DNA of 64,000 nucleotides from Gemmatimonadota bacterium. Its GTDB lineage: Bacteria > Gemmatimonadota > Gemmatimonadetes > Gemmatimonadales > GWC2-71-9. The stretch spans positions 1 through 64,000 of the forward strand of contig QHUU01000065.1 in NCBI GenBank assembly GCA_003222155.1, given 5' to 3'. This document shows positions 60,063 through 64,000 of this stretch, one piece after another; position 1 is the stretch's first letter; each line of letters begins with the position of its first letter. The position numbers and the translations under genes are program-made. The notes below the pieces were generated by a model that did no database searches, was not told where the DNA came from, and saw only the letters and a program-made list of their open reading frames with translations.

Positions 60063-61633
60063 CCCAGCGCGGGCCGGAGGGCCCGCAGCCGCGTCAGGAC
60101 GAGGCGACGCCCGTCACCCGACGGCCCCGCGAACAGCGCGGTGACGAACGCGAGGGCGGCCGTGAGCGCCACCCCCGCCCCCCACACCACCCAGTGCGAC
60201 GTCCTCACACGCTGACCGAGGAACAGCGCGGCGGCGAACAGCAACGCCGTGACGACCGCGAGGCGGGTCGCTTCGCTCCAGTGTGGCCCGCCGCGGCTGC
60301 CGAGCGAGTCCCGCACCAGCAACGGGTAGGCCGCCGACTGGACGGCGCGGCCGGCGAGCAGGCCGACGCACAGGCCGACGGCGCCGAACAGGCGGGTGAG
60401 CGGCACCGCCACGACGATCGTCACGAGCGCCGCACCCGCGCCCGCGAGCACCCGGGGGCGGGGCCGCAGTGCGGCGTCGATGACGTACGCGTCGGTGCGG
60501 ATGAAGACGGTCTGCACCGCCGCGAGGACGATGAGCAGGTCCAGCCACGGCCCGCCGTAATGCTGCTGCCCCACCCAGAGCCCGAGAAAGGAGCGGTTCC
60601 AGCACAGGACCGTGACGCCGACGGTGGTGGCGAACAGCCAGGTGAGCGTCAGGAGCTCGTGGCGCACCGCGCGAGCCCGGTCCTGCTCGCCGCGACCGAT
60701 CAGACCGCCCAGGCCCGGCATCGCCGCCCCCGCCGCGAACACGTGGATGCCCACCGCCGTACGCGCGGCGTAGCCGGTCAGCACGTAAGTGGTGACGACG
60801 GCGGGTGACACGACCCAGCCGAGAATGATCACGTCGCACGCGAGCAGCAGTTTGGCGACCGCCTCGCCCACGGTGAGCCATGCGCTCATCGACAGCAGCG
60901 GGATGACGTCGGCCCGGCCGGGCCGCGCCACCCCGAACCAGCCCACGTAGCGCTGCGCGAGCATCCAGAAGAGCAGGCCGGTCACGGCGGCGACGCCCAC
61001 CTGCGCTCCTCCCAGCCCGGCGAGCCCCAGGCCGGCCCGTACCGCCACGACGGTCAGGAGCCCGCCCAGCACGTTCAGGCTCGCCTGCAGCCCCATGCGC
61101 CGATAGCCGAGGTTCATGCCGCGCAGCACCGACTCGGGGACGCCGGCGACCAGGGTGAGGAAGAAGCTCAGGAGCAGGAGGGCGGTCACGGCGCGGACGG
61201 CGCCGCGCAGCGCGGGGGCGACGTGGGTGATGGTCGGGGCGATCCAGATCAGGATCGCGCCGACGGCGGCGATGAGCGGCAGGAACAACACCCAGATCAG
61301 CAGCGCGGCGCCGACGGCGCGACGCTGCAGCGCATCGTCCTCCACCGCCTGGCGGCTCGACACGATCAGGCGCAGCGCTTCGGTCGGTCGGCCGTCGGCC
61401 GCGCTCATGTAGGTGACGAGCCGGTTGAGCATCTCCCACACGCCGAACAGCGAGCCCCCCAGCCCGGCCACGACGATGGGGGTGACGACGAGCCCCACGC
61501 CGAGCTTCGCGCCGTAGTCGAGCAGCGACTGGAGGGCGTTGAGCGACGCCCGCCCGGTCAGCGAGGGCGCGCGCGGGGCGCGGCCGCCGACGCCGGCGCG
61601 CTCGGTCCGGAGTGCCGCGGCGTCACTCGACAT
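60056..61633 (-). CDS. Oligosaccharide flippase (Wzx/MATE-like)
   Basis: About 12 TM; NALQSLLDYGAKLGVGLVVTPIVVAGLGGSLFGVWEMLNRLVTYM; sits between O-antigen ligase and kinase genes. Confidence 0.85.
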   Translation of the reverse strand: MSSDAAALRTERAGVGGRAPRAPSLTGRASLNALQSLLDYGAKLGVGLVVTPIVVAGLGGSLFGVWEMLNRLVTYMSAADGRPTEALRLIVSSRQAVEDDALQRRAVGAALLIWVLFLPLIAAVGAILIWIAPTITHVAPALRGAVRAVTALLLLSFFLTLVAGVPESVLRGMNLGYRRMGLQASLNVLGGLLTVVAVRAGLGLAGLGGAQVGVAAVTGLLFWMLAQRYVGWFGVARPGRADVIPLLSMSAWLTVGEAVAKLLLACDVIILGWVVSPAVVTTYVLTGYAARTAVGIHVFAAGAAMPGLGGLIGRGEQDRARAVRHELLTLTWLFATTVGVTVLCWNRSFLGLWVGQQHYGGPWLDLLIVLAAVQTVFIRTDAYVIDAALRPRPRVLAGAGAALVTIVVAVPLTRLFGAVGLCVGLLAGRAVQSAAYPLLVRDSLGSRGGPHWSEATRLAVVTALLFAAALFLGQRVRTSHWVVWGAGVALTAALAFVTALFAGPSGDGRRLVLTRLRALRPALGW

Positions 61634-62354
61634 CGATGCTGCGCTCCACGGCGGCGACCAGCCGCTCAGTCGTGCGCCCGCTCGGCTCGTCGCCCGTGTA
61701 CAGGGTCACGAGCCGGGGACCGGAGGCCGCTCGCAGCTCGGCGCCGACGTGGTTGAAGGCGGTGCGGAAGCGCGCGGTGAACGCATGGATCACCGCGTCC
61801 GGGCTGTGCTTCAAGGGATGCGCCTTGGTGCGGGTGCGCAGCCGGTAGGTCAACACCGGATCGGGCGCGTCGACCAGGACGATGAGATCGAGCAGCCGGG
61901 CCCAGCGGGCCAGGACGCGCCGGCGCCAGGCGGCGCGGCGTGGACCCTCACGCCGGGGGTAGAACACCTCCATCCAGCTGAGCGCGAACACCGGGCCCTC
62001 GTCGAGCACGACCGACCGCCCGGCGGCGCGGCGGCGCTCCACCAGCTCACTCAGGGTCTCGAGACGGACGAGCTGGGTCTGCTCCGCCCACAGGGGCTGC
62101 TGCCCGTCGCGCACGAATCCCCAGAACGTCGGCAGGAGGCGGGCGGCGTGGGCCGCGAGGCGAGGCAGCGGCAGGCCCCACAGGCTGAGCGGCGCCCCGG
62201 GCGCGCCGAGGCGATCGCCCAGCTGACGCGCCAGGGTGCTCTTACCCGCCCCCGCGGGCCCGACCAGCTCGATCACGAGCGGGCGCACCCCGGGCTCGGG
62301 TGCGGTCAGGGCGGCGGCGTCAGATGAGCGACCAGACCAGCGACTTGAGATCAC
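61623..62354 (-). CDS. P-loop kinase-like protein
   Basis: PLVIELVGPAGAGKSTLARQLGDRLGAP..SVVLDEGPVFALSWMEVFY..LIVLVDAPDPVLTYRLRTRTKAHPLK. Confidence 0.75.
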   Translation of the reverse strand: MISSRWSGRSSDAAALTAPEPGVRPLVIELVGPAGAGKSTLARQLGDRLGAPGAPLSLWGLPLPRLAAHAARLLPTFWGFVRDGQQPLWAEQTQLVRLETLSELVERRRAAGRSVVLDEGPVFALSWMEVFYPRREGPRRAAWRRRVLARWARLLDLIVLVDAPDPVLTYRLRTRTKAHPLKHSPDAVIHAFTARFRTAFNHVGAELRAASGPRLVTLYTGDEPSGRTTERLVAAVERSIDVE

Positions 62355-63765
62355 TCAGCACCTCCGGCAGCGCCCGCCCGGCGTCGACGATGTAGACGCC
62401 GTCGACGCCCGCCCAGTCGGTGTGCCACACGATCTGGGCGCGCTCCCGCACGTAGTCCTCCGGCTCGTCGGTCTTGCGGCTCACGGCGAGCTCCGGGTCG
62501 AGCTGCAGCACGATCGTCGCGTCCGGGGGTCGCATCCACTCGTAGTACGTCCACTCGACCCGGCGCAGCAGGCGCGCGAGCCCGGTGTCGAGCGTCGTCT
62601 GGACGCCCTGCTCCTCGCTCGGTCCGCAGAGCGCGTAGTTCGCGGGGATGGGATAGCGCTCGGCGATCACGACCCCGCCGCGCGCGGCGAAGCGCCAGGC
62701 CCGCCGATACAGCCGATAGCGATCGCGGGCCGTACACACGCAGCGTAGCAGCTCGAAATGCGCCGCCACGCCCCCGTGGAGCCAGCGCGCGACCTTCAAG
62801 GCGCACCCGACCGCAAGGGTCGCGAGTGAGCGCGGCGGGCGGCCGAGGTGCACCCGCAGGGTGGCGAGCTCGCGTCCCAGCCAGGCGGTGAGCTCGGTGG
62901 CACAGGTGGTCTTGCCCGCGCCGTCGCCGCCCACGAGGGCGAGCACGCGACCGCCCGTCACGAGTCCCTTGCCCTCGACGGGCGCGGGCAACCCGACGGC
63001 GCTCGCCACGCGCGCCGCGATGGCCCGCGGGGTGGCCCCGAGCGCGGGGCGGCGCGCGAACGGGCGCAGCCCCCAGGTGAGCGCGCGGCCGATCACGCAG
63101 ATGCGCCAGCGCGACGCGTCGGACAGGAACGCGTCGAGGCAGCGCTCGAACAGGCGCACGGAGACCGAGGGGAGGTCCCGCTCGATGGTCGCGACCAGCT
63201 CGGACCACTCGGCACGCGGCTCCAGCCGCTGCAGCTCGCGCCGCGTGGCGGCGATCCAGTCCGAGCGGCCCCGCTGCACGATGTCCCGCACCGTCGATCG
63301 TTGCGCCGCCTGGAGCAGCACCAGCAGCAGCTCGTGCTCGGGCGCCGGCGCGCGCACCACGAAGCTGGGCGTCGCACCGGCGAGCACGGTCTGCGCCAGC
63401 GGCACCGCGTACGTCGTCCGCCACGGGAGGCCGATGACGATGCGATGATAGGTATGCACGTGGACCAGGGGGCCACCCGGCTGGTCGTAGCCCAGGTAGC
63501 TGTCCACCCCGGGCAGCTGCAGCCAGGGCGGCGCAACGGCGCGCTTGAAGCCGAGCTGCAGCAGCACTTCCACCAGGGCGGGCCACGCGGCGGCGTCGAC
63601 CAGCAGATCCAGGTCGCCGGCGCCGGTCATCCAGCGGTTCCGCTTGGAATGACCCTTCCACTGGCAGTACGCGATGCCGGCGCTCTCCAGGGCGTCGGCG
63701 AGCCGCTCGACGAGCGTCGCCGGGGCCTGCCGGACCGTCGCGCGCAGTCGCTCAGCGGTCGTCAT
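62320..63765 (-). CDS. Fusion: N-terminal nucleotidyltransferase (NTP_transf_5-like) + C-terminal thymidylate kinase-like domain
   Basis: GIAYCQWKGHSKRNRWMTGAGDLDLLVDAAAWPALVEVLLQLGFKRA then GGRVLALVGGDGAGKTTCATELTAWLGRELATLRVHLGRPPRS..VVIAERYPIP..TIVLQLDPELAVSRKTDEPEDYVRERAQIVW. Confidence 0.8.
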   Translation of the reverse strand: MTTAERLRATVRQAPATLVERLADALESAGIAYCQWKGHSKRNRWMTGAGDLDLLVDAAAWPALVEVLLQLGFKRAVAPPWLQLPGVDSYLGYDQPGGPLVHVHTYHRIVIGLPWRTTYAVPLAQTVLAGATPSFVVRAPAPEHELLLVLLQAAQRSTVRDIVQRGRSDWIAATRRELQRLEPRAEWSELVATIERDLPSVSVRLFERCLDAFLSDASRWRICVIGRALTWGLRPFARRPALGATPRAIAARVASAVGLPAPVEGKGLVTGGRVLALVGGDGAGKTTCATELTAWLGRELATLRVHLGRPPRSLATLAVGCALKVARWLHGGVAAHFELLRCVCTARDRYRLYRRAWRFAARGGVVIAERYPIPANYALCGPSEEQGVQTTLDTGLARLLRRVEWTYYEWMRPPDATIVLQLDPELAVSRKTDEPEDYVRERAQIVWHTDWAGVDGVYIVDAGRALPEVLSDLKSLVWSLI

Positions 63766-64000
63766 GGCGATGCTGGCTCCCCAGTTCCGCGAGGCCGTGG
63801 GTCGCGGTTCCCACCAGTCGCGCCAGGTGCCCGCGAATGGCCTGCTGCACGCGATAGCCCCGCTCGGCCCAGAAGCGCAGGGAGGTGAGCCAGGGTGGGT
63901 TGCCCAGCACCCAGCGGTGCTTCGTCAGGTCGGGCACGGCGCCGAACTTCTCCTTGAACACGCCCTCGCCGTTCAGGTCGAAGTTCACACACCCCGCCTG
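63752..64000 (-). CDS. C-terminal end of a gene running off the window (GNAT/FemAB-like acyltransferase, tentative)
   Basis: NFDLNGEGVFKEKFGAVPDLTKHRWVLGNPPWLTSLRFWAERGY; reading frame open to the window edge; 14 nt overlap with the fusion gene. Confidence 0.4.
   Translation of the reverse strand, partial: QAGCVNFDLNGEGVFKEKFGAVPDLTKHRWVLGNPPWLTSLRFWAERGYRVQQAIRGHLARLVGTATHGLAELGSQHRHDDR

Noticed and set aside
59052-60215. 387 aa plus-strand ORF opposite the O-antigen ligase
   Set aside because: Hydrophilic low-complexity antisense frame; the minus strand encodes a convincing multi-TM ligase.

Overview
This is a 64 kb, GC-rich, densely coding bacterial window. Gene content suggests Gemmatimonadota, but that is inference and was not tested. 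From about 0 to 38 kb it is mostly core genes: uvrB, tsaE/tsaB/rimI, ssb, a LysM protein, ccsA/hemX-like, hemA, galE, a complete tolQ-tolR-tolA/tonB-tolB-pal-ybgF run followed by one ORF joining TatC to an LptD-like protein, hutH-hutU-hutI, two TPR proteins, a polyprenyl synthase, tatA, a PpiD/SurA-like foldase, aroQ, pepP, accB, pilT, accC, comB and ftsK. From about 38 to 64 kb it is accessory: a HAF-repeat protein, two tandem modular beta-helix surface proteins preceded by a GEMM-I class riboswitch, and a surface-polysaccharide locus. That locus holds two AsnB-type amidotransferases, GNAT-like proteins, a deacetylase, glycosyltransferases, an ATP-grasp protein, two more beta-helix proteins, nucleotidyltransferase and thymidylate-kinase-like proteins, an O-antigen ligase and a flippase. 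The most notable observations are: (1) a GEMM-I riboswitch at about 39471-39599 with adenine at the position equivalent to Vc2 G20, the reported signature of 3',3'-cGAMP-responsive GEMM-Ib variants, with its P1 strand overlapping a perfect terminator stem; (2) a TatC-LptD single-ORF fusion with a signal-peptide-like junction; (3) heptad repeat elements found both as an intergenic hairpin and inside hutI and ftsK; (4) split and fused versions of a nucleotidyltransferase plus thymidylate-kinase-like pair in one polysaccharide locus. All calls come from reading the sequence and ORF translations; no searches were run.
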